NCBI GenBank assembly: GCA_009720755.1
Contig: WNKV01000015.1
Span: 1 to 64,000, forward strand
Direction: 5' to 3'
Length of the DNA stretch: 64,000 nucleotides
Source: Rhodoplanes serenus
Lineage (GTDB): Bacteria; Pseudomonadota; Alphaproteobacteria; Rhizobiales; Xanthobacteraceae
Shown here: in pieces, positions 18,878 to 29,822 of the stretch
Layout of the letters: each line of letters begins with the position of its first letter
Position numbering within the stretch: position 1 is the stretch's first letter
Notes under the pieces: model-generated
What the model was told of the DNA's origin: nothing
Database searches by the model: none
Seen by the model: the letters and a program-made list of their open reading frames with translations, nothing else
Program-made: the position numbers and the translations under genes

Positions 18878-19295
18878 CGGTCTCGTCGGTCTTGGCCGCC
18901 TCGACGTCGCGCCGCACCGAGGGCGAGCGCAGCAGGCCGTCGATGCGGGCGGCCTCGGCGAAGCGGTCGTCGATGCGGAAGCGGATGTCGGGTGCGTATT
19001 TGAGGTTCACCCGGTGGGCGATCTCGCCGCGCAGGAAGCGCTTGTTGCGCTCCAGCGCATCGAGCACCGCCTTCTCGTCCTGGCCGCCGAGCGGCATGAC
19101 GTAGATGGTGGCGAGCCGGAGGTCGGGCGTCATCCGCACCTCGGGCACGGTGATCAGATGGGTCTCGAGGACGGGGTCGTGCACGTCGCCACGAGAGAGG
19201 ATCTCGGCGACGGCGTGGCGCACCAGCTCGCCGGCGCGCAGCGCACGCTGCGACGGGCCGGCGCCCTGGTCACGGTGGTGGTGATGCTTGGCCAT
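18867..19295 (-). CDS. rbfA: Ribosome-binding factor A
   Basis: RbfA helps mature the 5' end of 16S rRNA. The 142-residue product shows [40 protein letters not shown] and [24 protein letters not shown], all family hallmarks. The ATG at 19295 ([11 protein letters not shown]) was chosen over a longer open frame with a non-homologous Pro-rich lead. The spacer to infB is 187 bp. Confidence 0.95.
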   Translation of the reverse strand: MAKHHHHRDQGAGPSQRALRAGELVRHAVAEILSRGDVHDPVLETHLITVPEVRMTPDLRLATIYVMPLGGQDEKAVLDALERNKRFLRGEIAHRVNLKYAPDIRFRIDDRFAEAARIDGLLRSPSVRRDVEAAKTDETDDD

Positions 19296-19482
19296 GTTCT
19301 TCTTTGCCAGTGGCGTGGGGTCGAACCTCGCGCCGGCGGTTTCTCGCGGGCTTTCGACGGGTCGGGCCGGTCCCGCGGGCAAGGCAGGCGGGCGGGCGGA
19401 CGCGCCGTCGTCCACGACATCGGATATGGTGCAGCGTGCCCGGCTGGAACAGCCGGGCACGCCCGATCGACGATGAAGAGAC

Positions 19483-22209
19483 CTACAGGCTGCGCTGCAC
19501 CGTCTCGACGCGGTAGCACTCGATGACGTCGCCGACCCGCATGTCCTGGTAGTTCTCGAACGACATGCCGCACTCGTGGCCGGACGTGACCTCGCGGACG
19601 TCGTCCTTGAGGTGCTTGAGCTGCGAGAGCTTGCCCTCGTGGATGACGACGTTGTCGCGGATCAGCCGGACATTGGCGCCGCGCTGGACGACCCCGTCGG
19701 TGACCTTGCAGCCCGCCACCTTGCCGACCTTGGTGATATTGAAGACCTGCTGGATCTGGGCATTTCCAAGCATGGTCTCCCGCGTGGTCGGCGGCAGCAG
19801 GCCCGACATGGCCTTCTTCACGTCGTCGACCAGGTCGTAGATGATGTTGTAGTAGCGGATCTCGATGCCGAGCCGCTCGGCGGCCTCGCGGGCCTCCTTG
19901 TGGGCGCGGACGTTGAAGCCGATGATGGCCGTGCCGGAGGCTTCCGCCAGCGTCACGTCCGACTCGGTGATGCCGCCGACGCCCGACAGGATCACCCGAG
20001 CCGCCACCTCGTCGGTGCCGAGCTTCTCGAGCGCCCCGACGATCGCCTCGACCGAGCCTTGGACGTCCGCCTTGATCAGCAGCGGGAATTCCTTGCGGCC
20101 GGAGGTCTTGAGCTGGCTCATCATCTGCTCGAGCGAGCCGCGCATGCCGCTCGCCCGGGCCGCCTGCTTCTCCCGCTTCTGATGCGAGCGATAGTCGGTC
20201 ACCTCGCGGGCCCGGCTCTCGTTCTCGACCACCGCGAGTCGGTCGCCCGCCTCTGGTGTGCCGTTGAAGCCGAGCACCTCCACCGGCACCGACGGGCCGG
20301 CCGAGTCGATCGACGCGCCGGTGTCGGAGACGAGGGCGCGCACACGGCCCCATTCGGCGCCGGCCACCACGATGTCGCCGACCTTCAGGGTGCCGCGCTG
20401 GACCAGCACGGTCGCCACCGGGCCGCGGCCGCGGTCGAGCTTGGCCTCGATCACGGTGCCTTCGGCCGCGCGATTCGGGTTGGCCCTCAGCTCGAGGATC
20501 TCCGCCTGCAACCCGATCATGTCGAGCAGCTTGTCGAGATTGGTCTTCTGCTTGGCCGAGACCTCGATCTCGATGGTCTCGCCGCCGAAGCTCTCGACCT
20601 GCACCTCGTGCTGCAAGAGCTCGGTGCGCACCCGCTCCGGCTTGGCGTCGGGCTTGTCGATCTTGTTGATGGCGACGATCATCGGCACATTGGCGGCCTT
20701 GGCGTGCTGGATCGCCTCGACGGTCTGCGGCATCACGCCGTCGTCCGCCGCGACCACCAGCACCACCACGTCGGTCACCCGGGCGCCGCGGGCGCGCATC
20801 GCCGTGAAGGCGGCGTGGCCGGGCGTGTCGATGAAGGTGATCTTGTCGCCGGAGGGCGACTTCACCTGATAGGCGCCGATGTGCTGGGTGATGCCGCCGG
20901 CCTCGCCGCCGACCACGTTGGTCTTGCGGATGGCGTCGAGCAGCGACGTCTTGCCGTGGTCGACGTGGCCCATGATGGTGACCACCGGGGGCCGCTGCAC
21001 CAGATCCTCGGGCGCGTCGGCGACGTCGAACAGACCTTCCTCGACGTCGGCCTCGGACACCCGCTTGACCGTGTGGCCGAGCTCCTCGGCGATCAGCTGG
21101 GCGGTGTCGGCGTCGATCGTGTCGGTGATCTTCGCCATCTGGCCCTGCTTCATCAGCAGCTTGATCACGTCCACGGCCCGCTCCGCCATGCGGTTGGCGA
21201 GCTCCTGGATGGTGATGGCCTCGGGAATTGTCACTTCACGCACGAGCTTTTCCTTCGGCTCGTTCGATGCGTGGCCCTTCAGGCGCTGCACGCGGCGGCG
21301 GAACGCGGCGACGGACCGCTCGCGCTCCTCGCCGGCGTCGAGCGCCGTCACCACGGTCAAACGGCCACGGCTCTTCTGAGGGGCTGCCTTGGCGGGCTTC
21401 GGCGCCGGGGCCGGGCGGGCCGGGCCGGCACCGCTGCGGCGCACCGGGCGACGCTCGTCCTCCTCCGGCTCGGGCGTCGCCGTACGGGCGCCGGGCGCCG
21501 GGGTGGCGGTGCGGGCACCTGCCGCGGGCGTCGCCGTGCGGGCACCGGCGGTCGGGGCCGGCTGAGTGCCGGCCGGCTTGGCGGGCCGGGCCGCGGCGGG
21601 CGCCGCCGTCTTGGCGGCCTCGTCGTCGCCGAACCGCTTCTTGGCCTCCTGCTCGGCCTTGCGCTTGGCCTCGTCCTCGACGCGGCGGCGGTCCTCTTCC
21701 TCGCGCTTGCGCGCCTCGGCGGCCTCGCGCTCGGCGCGCTCGGCGGCCTCGCGCTCCTTGCGGCGGCGGGCCTCCTCCTCGGCGATCTTGCGCTCTTCGG
21801 CCTCGCGGACCTTGGCGTCGGCGAGCGCCAGCGCGCGGGCCGACCGCTCCTCCTCGGTGAGGGTGCGCAGGACGACGCCGGACGGACGGCCGCCCGGACG
21901 CTGGCCGGGACCGCCGGCCGGGCGCTGACCGCCGCCCGCGGGTCGCTGGCCGCCGCCACCGCCGCCGGCCGGCGGGCGCGGCGACTGCGGGCGGGCGGGC
22001 GCCTGGCTCGCCTGCTGCGGCGTCGGCTCGGACTTCTGCTCGGGACCGTGGGCGCGGCGCTTCACCTTTTCGACCACCACCGCCTTGGTGCGGCCGTGGC
22101 TGAAGCTCTGGCGCACAACCCCCTGCTCGACGCCGCTGCGCTTGAGCGACAGCGTCTTGGGCTGTGCAACCGTCAACGTCTTCTCGCCGGGGTTCTTGGT
22201 ATCAGTCAT
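19483..22209 (-). CDS. infB: Translation initiation factor IF-2
   Basis: The 908-residue GTPase brings initiator tRNA to the 30S subunit. The first 330 residues are a charged, Ala/Pro/Arg-rich linker with long [10 protein letters not shown]-like coiled coil, as in other alphaproteobacterial IF-2. The G domain starts at about 410 with [15 protein letters not shown], then [15 protein letters not shown] and NKIDKP; IF-2 C domains follow. ATG at 22209 ([12 protein letters not shown]) shares its A with the ylxR stop (TAATG), so the genes are coupled. Confidence 0.97.
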   Translation of the reverse strand: MTDTKNPGEKTLTVAQPKTLSLKRSGVEQGVVRQSFSHGRTKAVVVEKVKRRAHGPEQKSEPTPQQASQAPARPQSPRPPAGGGGGGQRPAGGGQRPAGGPGQRPGGRPSGVVLRTLTEEERSARALALADAKVREAEERKIAEEEARRRKEREAAERAEREAAEARKREEEDRRRVEDEAKRKAEQEAKKRFGDDEAAKTAAPAAARPAKPAGTQPAPTAGARTATPAAGARTATPAPGARTATPEPEEDERRPVRRSGAGPARPAPAPKPAKAAPQKSRGRLTVVTALDAGEERERSVAAFRRRVQRLKGHASNEPKEKLVREVTIPEAITIQELANRMAERAVDVIKLLMKQGQMAKITDTIDADTAQLIAEELGHTVKRVSEADVEEGLFDVADAPEDLVQRPPVVTIMGHVDHGKTSLLDAIRKTNVVGGEAGGITQHIGAYQVKSPSGDKITFIDTPGHAAFTAMRARGARVTDVVVLVVAADDGVMPQTVEAIQHAKAANVPMIVAINKIDKPDAKPERVRTELLQHEVQVESFGGETIEIEVSAKQKTNLDKLLDMIGLQAEILELRANPNRAAEGTVIEAKLDRGRGPVATVLVQRGTLKVGDIVVAGAEWGRVRALVSDTGASIDSAGPSVPVEVLGFNGTPEAGDRLAVVENESRAREVTDYRSHQKREKQAARASGMRGSLEQMMSQLKTSGRKEFPLLIKADVQGSVEAIVGALEKLGTDEVAARVILSGVGGITESDVTLAEASGTAIIGFNVRAHKEAREAAERLGIEIRYYNIIYDLVDDVKKAMSGLLPPTTRETMLGNAQIQQVFNITKVGKVAGCKVTDGVVQRGANVRLIRDNVVIHEGKLSQLKHLKDDVREVTSGHECGMSFENYQDMRVGDVIECYRVETVQRSL

Positions 22210-22916
22210 TACGATCCTAGTATGGGGCCGGTACGACGGCCCTCTGCCTGTGGTCCCGCGCCTTCGGGAGCACCTGTTCGGAACAGTTCGAGCATGCGCC
22301 AACGCCCCAGGACCGCTTCGCTCGCGCGCCCGGGCAGGAGTGCAGCATGTATCACATTTGTCCGCCCCAGTGCCAAATCCAATTCGACGGATTCGAACGA
22401 ACCGATCACAGGAAGCGGAGCGTCACCGGCGTTCGGCCGACGCTCGGCCGCCGCGGTGATCTTGCGGACCCCGTCCGGGCTCGCATCGTGGGCCCGGACG
22501 AGCCCGATCGGGGTGCCGGCGGCGAGCGCGGCCTCCACCTTGGTGTAGCCGGCCACCACGGTGCCGGCCTTGCCGGCGATCGCCAGCGCATCCAGCACGG
22601 CCCGGCCGAGCAGCCGCTCGGTGTCGTCGGCGAGGTCGGGGCCGACCGTGGCCTTGCCCTTGAAGGCCCGCTCGAAGGCGCGCTGCTTGATGGCGGCGGC
22701 GAGCGCGCCGCGCCCGGCCGTCACCCAGGCGCCGCGTCCCGGCAGCTTGCGCTTGATGTCGGGCACCACGCGGCCGTCCGGTCCGGCGACGAAGCGGATC
22801 ATCTCCGCCTCGGGCTTCACGGTCCGGGTGGCGACGCACAGCCGCTCGCGCGGTGCCGCGGTGTGCCGCGGCCCCGCGTCCAGCAGGGTGGTGTCGTCCT
22901 CCATCCGGGCCAGCAT
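22209..22916 (-). CDS. ylxR: YlxR (DUF448) family RNA-binding protein with L7Ae-like C-terminal part
   Basis: The 235-residue protein has the YlxR domain at about 20-105 ([41 protein letters not shown] region) and then an L7Ae-like half ([30 protein letters not shown], about 115-145). It is always found between nusA and infB and is thought to bind RNA or influence transcription. An ATG four codons in (MEDDTT) is an alternative start. Confidence 0.88.
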   Translation of the reverse strand: MLARMEDDTTLLDAGPRHTAAPRERLCVATRTVKPEAEMIRFVAGPDGRVVPDIKRKLPGRGAWVTAGRGALAAAIKQRAFERAFKGKATVGPDLADDTERLLGRAVLDALAIAGKAGTVVAGYTKVEAALAAGTPIGLVRAHDASPDGVRKITAAAERRPNAGDAPLPVIGSFESVELDLALGRTNVIHAALLPGRASEAVLGRWRMLELFRTGAPEGAGPQAEGRRTGPILGS

Positions 22917-22936
22917 CGCGATCGGGGTTCTCCTCG

Positions 22937-24601
22937 TCAGGCCGGCGCCGTCCCGGCGCCTTCCGCCGTGGCCTCGCCGTCGGGGTCGCCCTCGCCCTCA
23001 CCCTCGTCCTCGGCGAGCTCCTCGGTCTCCTCCTCGGGGCGGGCGAGATCCTCCTCGCTGATCCAGCCGGCCTTCAGGCGCGCCTGCATGACGATCGCCT
23101 CGCAGTCGTCGCGGGACAGCTCCAGGCCGTCGAGAATGCCGGCCTCGCGCTTGGTCTCGCCGTCCTTGCGCTCGGTCCAGCCGGCGAGGTCGTCGGTGGC
23201 GCAGCCGGCCAGGTCCTCGACCGTCTTGATGCCGTTCTCGCCGAAGGCGACCAGCATCCGGCCGGTGACGCCCGGCACCTCGCGCAAGGCGTCCTCGACG
23301 CCGAGGGCGCGGCGCTTCTCGTCGTACTCGGCCTCGATCTGAGCCAGGTACTCGCGGGCGCGGGTCTGCAACTCCTGGGCGGTCTCCTCGTCGAAGCCCT
23401 CGATCCCGGCGAGCTCCTTCTCGTCGACGACGGCGAGGTCCTCGACCGAGCCGAAGCCTTCCGAGGCGAGCAGCTGGCCGACCACCTCGTCGACGTTCAG
23501 CGCCTCCATGAACAGCTTCGAGCGCTTCTCGAAGTCGGCCTGGCGGCGCTCCGACTCCTCCTGCTCGGTGAGGATGTCGATGTCCCAGCCGGTGAGCTGC
23601 GAGGCGAGGCGGACGTTCTGGCCGCGTCGGCCGATGGCCAGCGAGAGCTGCTGGTCCGGCACCACCACGGCGATGCGCTCCTTGTCCTCGTCGAGCACCA
23701 CCTTGGCGACCTCGGCGGGGGCGAGCGCATTGACCACGAAGGTGGCGATGTCGGGCGACCACGGGATGATGTCGATCTTCTCGCCCTGAAGCTCGTTCAC
23801 CACCGCCTGCACGCGCGAGCCGCGCATGCCGACGCAGGCGCCGACCGGGTCGACCGACTGGTCGCGCGAGATCACCGCGATCTTGGCCCGCGAGCCCGGA
23901 TCGCGCGCCACCGCCTTCACCTCGACGATGCCGTCGTAGATCTCCGGCACCTCCTGGGCGAACAGCTTGGCCATGAACTGCGGATGGGTGCGCGACAGGA
24001 AGATCTGCGGCCCGCGCGGCTCGCGGCGGACGTCGTAGATGTAGGCGCGGATGCGGTCGCCGTTGCGGAACACCTCGCGCGGCAGCATCTCGTCGCGGCG
24101 CACGATCGCCTCGCCGCGGCCGAGATCGACGACGACGTTGCCGTACTCGACCCGCTTGACGATGCCGTTGACGATGTCGCCGATGCGGTCCTTGTACTCC
24201 TGGTACTGACGGTCGCGCTCGGCCTCGCGCACCTTCTGCACGATCACCTGCTTGGCCGACTGGGCGGCGATGCGCCCGTATTCGAGCGGCGGCAGGGTGT
24301 CCGCGATGGTGTCGCCGACCTGGGCGGCGGGATTGTGCTTCCTCGCGTCGTCGAGGCTGATCTGGTTGGCGGGATTCTCCACCGTCTCGACCACCAGCAT
24401 GTGGCGGGAGAGGCGCAGCTCGCCCTTCTTCGGATCGATCTCGGCGTGAACGTCGGTCTCGCTGCCGTAGCGGGAGCGCGCCGCCTTGGCGATCGCGTCC
24501 TCCATGGCCTGGATCACGATGGTCCGGTCGATCGACTTCTCGCGCGCGACGGCGTCCGCGATCTGGAGGAGCTCGAGCTTGTTGGCGCTGACGACAGCCA
24601 T
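22937..24601 (-). CDS. nusA: Transcription termination/antitermination protein NusA
   Basis: NusA binds RNA polymerase and nascent RNA to control pausing, termination and antitermination. Order in the 554 residues: N-terminal polymerase-binding domain (NKLELLQIADAVAREKSIDR), S1 domain (about 135-200), two KH domains (GMRGSRVQAVVNELQGEKIDIIPW near 260-283; RRGQNVRLASQLTGWDIDI near 325-343), and C-terminal helix-hairpin-helix repeats ending in an acidic tail. It is 20 bp from ylxR and 3 bp from rimP. Confidence 0.97.
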   Translation of the reverse strand: MAVVSANKLELLQIADAVAREKSIDRTIVIQAMEDAIAKAARSRYGSETDVHAEIDPKKGELRLSRHMLVVETVENPANQISLDDARKHNPAAQVGDTIADTLPPLEYGRIAAQSAKQVIVQKVREAERDRQYQEYKDRIGDIVNGIVKRVEYGNVVVDLGRGEAIVRRDEMLPREVFRNGDRIRAYIYDVRREPRGPQIFLSRTHPQFMAKLFAQEVPEIYDGIVEVKAVARDPGSRAKIAVISRDQSVDPVGACVGMRGSRVQAVVNELQGEKIDIIPWSPDIATFVVNALAPAEVAKVVLDEDKERIAVVVPDQQLSLAIGRRGQNVRLASQLTGWDIDILTEQEESERRQADFEKRSKLFMEALNVDEVVGQLLASEGFGSVEDLAVVDEKELAGIEGFDEETAQELQTRAREYLAQIEAEYDEKRRALGVEDALREVPGVTGRMLVAFGENGIKTVEDLAGCATDDLAGWTERKDGETKREAGILDGLELSRDDCEAIVMQARLKAGWISEEDLARPEEETEELAEDEGEGEGDPDGEATAEGAGTAPA

Positions 24602-24604
24602 GGA

Positions 24605-25615
<1,011 letters not shown>

Positions 25616-25641
25616 TTATGAGGTGTCCTCAGACACGGCGG

Positions 25642-25669
25642 AATATAGCGAAGACCGCCGATATCGCAA
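25642..25669 (-). promoter_or_regulatory. Probable sigma-70-type promoter for the rimP-nusA-infB operon
   Basis: Minus strand reads TTGCGA (25669-25664), 16-bp spacer, TATATT (25647-25642). Transcription would start near 25635, just before a GTGTC-TGAG-GACAC hairpin (25624-25637) and the leader terminator. The AT-rich -10 stands out in this sequence. Confidence 0.6.
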
Positions 25670-25816
25670 GAGGAACCGGCAGCATCCAGGCGAATAGGGC
25701 GATTCCGGCAGGGCTTCCCCCGAGGGGCCATCTGCCGTCATAGGCAGCCGGCGTCCGGTCGCGTTTCATGCTACCGGGCAATGAGATTGTGCTCGCACGG
25801 AGAAAGGGCAGCCGGC

Positions 25817-26476
25817 ATGGCGGAGGCAGGCAGCGAGACGCCCGATGCGGCGCCCGTCCTGGACGTCTGGTTCGAGTTCGCCTCGACCTACTCGTATCCG
25901 GCCATGGTGCGGATCGGGCCGCTCGCCGCCGCGGCGGGGGTGGCGCTGCGCTTCCGGCCGTTCCTGCTCGGACCGATCTTCAAGGCCCAGGGCTGGGACA
26001 CCTCGCCGTTCAATCTCTACCCGGCGAAAGGCCGCTACATGTGGCGCGACCTCGCCCGCGTCTGCGCCGATCTCGGTCTCCCGCTCACCCGCCCGCCGGT
26101 GTTTCCGGCCAGCACGATGCTGGCCGCCCGGGTGGCGCTGGTCGGCCTCGGCGCAGCGGCCGCCGAGGGGGAGCGGGCGGCCGGCTGGGGCGAGGCGTTC
26201 TGCGTCGCCGTCTATCGGGCGGCGTTCGGCGAGGGGCGGGACGTGGCCGATGCGGCCGTCCTGGCCGACATCCTGGCTAGTCTCGGCGTCGACCCGGGTC
26301 CGGTGCTGAGGGCTGCGGGCTCCGCTGCCATCAAGGCGAAGCTGCGTCAGGAGACCGAGGAGGCGGCGCGCCGCGACATCTTCGGGTCGCCGAGCTTCGT
26401 CACCGCCGGGGGCGAGCTGTTCTGGGGCAACGATCGGCTGGAGCAGGCGCTGGCCTGGGCGAAGCGGGCGGCGTGA
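25817..26476 (+). CDS. 2-hydroxychromene-2-carboxylate isomerase family protein (DsbA-like fold)
   Basis: The 219-residue product has the thioredoxin/GST-kappa-like fold of HCCA isomerases: VWFEFASTYSYPAM near the start with the catalytic-type Ser, RFRPFLLGPIFKAQGWDTSPFNLYP, KGRYMWRDLARV, and DIFGSPSFVTAGGELFWGNDRLE at the end. In naphthalene degraders the enzyme isomerises a chromene intermediate using glutathione; here no aromatic-degradation neighbours exist, so the substrate is unknown. ATG at 25817 was preferred to 25781. Confidence 0.85.
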   Translation: MAEAGSETPDAAPVLDVWFEFASTYSYPAMVRIGPLAAAAGVALRFRPFLLGPIFKAQGWDTSPFNLYPAKGRYMWRDLARVCADLGLPLTRPPVFPASTMLAARVALVGLGAAAAEGERAAGWGEAFCVAVYRAAFGEGRDVADAAVLADILASLGVDPGPVLRAAGSAAIKAKLRQETEEAARRDIFGSPSFVTAGGELFWGNDRLEQALAWAKRAA

Positions 26477-26489
26477 GGAGGCGCCGGCG

Positions 26490-27257
26490 TCAGCCGCGCG
26501 CCACCCGCCGGAACACCAGATAGCAGGGCGTGCGGCCCTCGCGCACCGCCTTGGCCTCGTAGCGGGTGCGGGTCCAGCCGGCCCACGGCCGTCGCCAGTC
26601 GTCGGCCCGCTCGGCGGTCCATGCGAAGGCGGGCGAGCGGAGCAGGCGCTCCAGCGTCCACGCCGCGTAGTCGGACCAGTCGGTGGCGAAGCGGAACTCG
26701 CCGCCGTCGGCCAGCACCCGGGCGAGCGCCGCGACGTTGTCGTCCTGGACGAAGCGGCGCTTCCAGTGCCGGCGCTTCGGCCACGGGTCGGGATAGAGCA
26801 GGTCGAGGCGGGTCAGCGCCGCGTCCGGCAGCCAGGCGAGCACCTCGGTGGCGTCGCCGTGATGCAGGCGGATGTTGCCGAGCCGGTTCGCCTCGATCAG
26901 CGCGAGGGCCTGCGCCATGCCGTTGACGAAGGGCTCGCAGCCGATGAAGCCGGCGTCCGGCTCCGCCGCGGCCTGCGCCACCAGATGCTCGCCGCCGCCG
27001 AAGCCGATCTCCATCCGTACTCGGGCGACCGGGGTCGCGAACAGCGCAGCCAGCGGCACCGGCGGCGGTGCGGCCAGGTCGACGGCGAGGCGGGGCAGCA
27101 GGGTCGCCACCAAGTCGCCGTGATGGCGCCGCAGCGGGTGCCCCTTGCGGCGCCCGAAGAAGGCGCGGGGCGGCCGGGCGTCGGGGAGCGGAATGTCGCG
27201 GCCCGCCCCTTTGCGGCTCGCGTCGTCGGGGTCCGTGTCTTTGGGGTCCGGCGTCAT
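26490..27257 (-). CDS. trmB: tRNA (guanine-N7-)-methyltransferase
   Basis: TrmB methylates G46 of tRNA with S-adenosylmethionine. Motifs in the 255 residues: MEIGFGGGEHL (SAM-binding, about 86-96), FIGCEPFVNGMAQAL, IRLHHGDATEVL and LYPDPWPKRRHWKRRFVQ (about 155-172). The ATG at 27257 is preceded by an in-frame GTG at 27260. It follows metK after a hairpin that may limit read-through, and makes use of the metK product. Confidence 0.95.
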   Translation of the reverse strand: MTPDPKDTDPDDASRKGAGRDIPLPDARPPRAFFGRRKGHPLRRHHGDLVATLLPRLAVDLAAPPPVPLAALFATPVARVRMEIGFGGGEHLVAQAAAEPDAGFIGCEPFVNGMAQALALIEANRLGNIRLHHGDATEVLAWLPDAALTRLDLLYPDPWPKRRHWKRRFVQDDNVAALARVLADGGEFRFATDWSDYAAWTLERLLRSPAFAWTAERADDWRRPWAGWTRTRYEAKAVREGRTPCYLVFRRVARG

Positions 27258-27275
27258 CACGTCACGGCAGACGAA

Positions 27276-27306
27276 ACAGCCGACGAAGCGAGGCTTCGCC
27301 GGCTGT
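27276..27306 (-). terminator. Hairpin with T-tract between metK and trmB
   Basis: The minus strand forms ACAGCCGGCGAAGC ... GCTTCGTCGGCTGT with one mismatch, followed by TTTCGTCTG. It lies 42 bp after the metK stop and 19 bp before trmB, so it could end metK transcription or reduce trmB expression. Confidence 0.65.
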
Positions 27307-27347
27307 GGAACAGGTGGGCCTGCGCACGGCGGCGCCGGTGCGCAGGA

Positions 27348-28541
27348 TCAGCCGACCGCGTTCTTGATGGCGTCGGCGAGGTCGACCTTCTCCCACGAGA
27401 AGCCGCCGTCGGCCTCCGGGGCGCGGCCGAAATGGCCGTAGGCGGCGGTGCGGGCGTAGATCGGCCGGTTGAGGCCGAGATGCTCGCGGATGCCGCGCGG
27501 GGTGAGGTCCATCACCTCGGCCAGCGCCTTCTCGACCTTGGCCTCGGCGACCTGGCCGGTGCCGTGCAGGTCGACGTAGAGGGCGAGCGGCTTCGACACG
27601 CCGATCGCGTAGGCGAGCTGGATGGTGCAGCGCTCGGCGACGCCGGCCGCCACCACGTTCTTGGCGAGATAGCGGGCCGCATAGGCGGCCGAGCGGTCGA
27701 CCTTGGTGGGGTCCTTGCCCGAGAACGCGCCGCCGCCGTGCGGGGCCGCGCCGCCATAGGTGTCGACGATGATCTTGCGGCCGGTGAGGCCGCAATCGCC
27801 GTCCGGGCCGCCGATGACGAACTTGCCGGTCGGGTTGACGTGCCAGGCGGTCTGCTTGGTGATCCAGCCGGAGGGCAGCGCCTTGGCGACGTAGGGCTCG
27901 ACGATCGCCTTGATGTCGTGGGAGGTCAGCTTCTCGTCGAGATGCTGGGTGGAGACGACGATCTGGGTGACCTCGACGGGCTTGCCGTTCTCGTAGCGGA
28001 CGGTCACCTGGCTCTTGGCATCCGGGCCGAGCGCGGCGGTCTCGCCGGAGCGGCGCGCCTCCGACATCAGCTTGAGGATGCGGTGCGCGTAGTAGAGCGG
28101 CGCCGGCATCAGCTCGGGCGTCTCGCGGCACGCATAGCCGAACATGATGCCCTGGTCGCCGGCGCCCTCGTCCTTGTTGCCGCCGGCGTCGACGCCCTGG
28201 GCGATGTCGGCCGACTGCGGATGCAGCAGCACCTTGATGTCGGCATGCTCCCAGTGGAAGCCGTCCTGCTCGTAGCCGATGTCTCGGATAGCGAGACGGG
28301 CGACGTGGCTGACGAGGTCGGGCGTGATCGAGCGGGGGCCGCGGGTCTCACCGGCGATCACCACCTGGTTGGTGGTGGCCATGGTCTCGCAGGCGACGCG
28401 GAGCTGCCAGGGGTCGATGCCGGCGGCCGGGCCCTCGCGGAAAAACAGATCGACGATCTCGTCGGAAATGCGGTCGCAAACCTTGTCGGGGTGGCCTTCG
28501 GAAACGGATTCGCTGGTAAAAAGATAGCTCGCGCGGGACAC
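27348..28541 (-). CDS. metK: S-adenosylmethionine synthetase
   Basis: MetK makes S-adenosylmethionine from methionine and ATP. Full-length motifs: [26 protein letters not shown] at the start, GEGT-equivalent [23 protein letters not shown] as [18 protein letters not shown]-like [34 protein letters not shown] near 250-275. I chose GTG at 28541 because GGAG lies 8 nt upstream; a GTG three codons earlier (28550) lacks spacing for a ribosome site. Confidence 0.96.
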   Translation of the reverse strand: MSRASYLFTSESVSEGHPDKVCDRISDEIVDLFFREGPAAGIDPWQLRVACETMATTNQVVIAGETRGPRSITPDLVSHVARLAIRDIGYEQDGFHWEHADIKVLLHPQSADIAQGVDAGGNKDEGAGDQGIMFGYACRETPELMPAPLYYAHRILKLMSEARRSGETAALGPDAKSQVTVRYENGKPVEVTQIVVSTQHLDEKLTSHDIKAIVEPYVAKALPSGWITKQTAWHVNPTGKFVIGGPDGDCGLTGRKIIVDTYGGAAPHGGGAFSGKDPTKVDRSAAYAARYLAKNVVAAGVAERCTIQLAYAIGVSKPLALYVDLHGTGQVAEAKVEKALAEVMDLTPRGIREHLGLNRPIYARTAAYGHFGRAPEADGGFSWEKVDLADAIKNAVG

Positions 28542-28560
28542 GTTCGACACTCCAGCCCGG

Positions 28561-28578
28561 GACGCGGACCTCCGCGTC
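28561..28578. promoter_or_regulatory. Perfect inverted repeat in the metK leader
   Basis: GACGCGGA-CC-TCCGCGTC is an 8-bp perfect stem 20 nt upstream of the chosen metK start. It does not match a SAM riboswitch class that I recognise. It may shape translation of metK. Confidence 0.4.
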
Positions 28579-28785
28579 GTCCAAATTTGGCGCTTCTAAT
28601 TGCAGTGTCACTCTGCCGGGTCAAGTGCGCGAGGGGCGCCGGTGCGCCCCTCGAAACCGTCGCCGGGCGCGTCGCTGGCGCACCCGGGTCGGTGGCGGTG
28701 GCCCGAAAACGAGAACGGCGCGCCCCGGGGGCGCGCCTGCCGACTTGTCGGGCTGGTGTCTCGTGTGGAGGCCGTCGACGGGCCG

Positions 28786-29226
28786 TCAGTGCCCGGCGCC
28801 GCCGTTGCCGTTCTCGACCGGCTCCCCGGCGATGTGCTCGACCAGGTCGACGATGCGCCGGCGCAGCTTGGCGTCCTGGATGCGCATGAAGGCCTTGGTC
28901 AGCGCGAGGCCGTCCGAGGTGGCGAGGAAGTCGGAGATGTAGGCCGGCGACGGAGCCTCGCCGAGGCCGTTGGTCGGCGTACCGTCCCCGAGATCGGGAG
29001 CGCCTTCGAAGAAGAACGCGACCGGCACCTGGAGAATGTGGGCGATCTGCTGCAAGCGGCTGGCGCCGATGCGGTTGGTGCCCTTCTCGTACTTCTGCAC
29101 TTGCTGGAACGTCAGGCTCAGTGCATCCCCGAGCTTCTCTTGGCTCATCCCCAGCATCATCCGGCGCATGCGGACGCGGCTCCCGACATGTCTGTCGATG
29201 GGGTTCGGAGCCTTCTTGGCCATCAT
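28786..29226 (-). CDS. praR: XRE-family (Cro/C1) transcriptional regulator, PraR-like
   Basis: The 146-residue protein has a helix-turn-helix domain IDRHVGSRVRMRRMMLGMSQEKLGDALSLTFQQVQKYEKGTNRIGASRLQQIA (about 10-60). This is the wording of the conserved alphaproteobacterial PraR group, known in Azorhizobium as a repressor of reb genes and in Rhizobium as a biofilm regulator. The C-terminal part binds no recognised ligand. Start MMAKK at 29226 has GAGGAGAG about 8 nt upstream; the longer frame is rejected. The lnt-praR-metK-trmB order is conserved. A perfect palindrome upstream suggests autoregulation. Confidence 0.85.
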   Translation of the reverse strand: MMAKKAPNPIDRHVGSRVRMRRMMLGMSQEKLGDALSLTFQQVQKYEKGTNRIGASRLQQIAHILQVPVAFFFEGAPDLGDGTPTNGLGEAPSPAYISDFLATSDGLALTKAFMRIQDAKLRRRIVDLVEHIAGEPVENGNGGAGH

Positions 29227-29282
29227 TTTCACTCTCTCCTCGTATCCCCGCCGACCAACCTTCTGTTCCGAATTGTCAGGCG

Positions 29283-29302
29283 ATGCAATCACAGGATTGC
29301 AT
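29283..29302. promoter_or_regulatory. Candidate PraR operator: perfect palindrome ATGCAATC-N4-GATTGCAT
   Basis: An 8+8 bp perfect inverted repeat lies 57 bp upstream of the praR start, with a third half site ATGCAATC at 29331-29338. The region is much more AT-rich than its surroundings. Helix-turn-helix dimers of this family bind such sites. The rest of the 596-bp lnt-praR spacer (29227-29822) has no recognisable gene. Confidence 0.5.
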
Positions 29303-29822
29303 AGCTGTTCCAAACACCGCGAAACAAAAAATGCAATCCTTCGCTTTGGGATGAAATAAACTCTACCCTCGTTTGCGAGGGGCGACCAATGCAAGTTAGT
29401 AAACAATGCTCTGGTCTGCTGGATCAATCCGCCCTGGTGTGGGGGCTAAGGTCTCTGAAACCAAGCGGATTCTGTTCGGTACGCGACGTTCGGGCCGTCT
29501 GGTTGGGTCCGGCTGTGCAGCCATTCTTTATCCCCGCGTGGTGGCGATGTCAGCAGATTGGTACCTGTGTTTGCGCGAAACCGGCCGCTCCTGACGCAAG
29601 ACTGGTATGCAGTTTGTAAGGCTGTCGACAGCCGAAATTCGCCCGCCAATCGGGCGTCCCGCGCCATTCTCGGGACGAATCGCCCTGACGTACTAGTGAA
29701 TTAGAATGCGGCAACATGCCGCATGGAGCGGGGCCGCGGGCACCGTTCTGAACGATCGCGTCACGTGCAATCGCGCGTGGCTGCGCTTTTCGCGGGATGG
29801 AATCGGGGATCGCCTGCGTCGG

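Noticed and set aside
28551-28785. SAM riboswitch before metK
   Set aside because: Only a simple hairpin is visible; I could not fit SAM-II or SAM/SAH consensus features.
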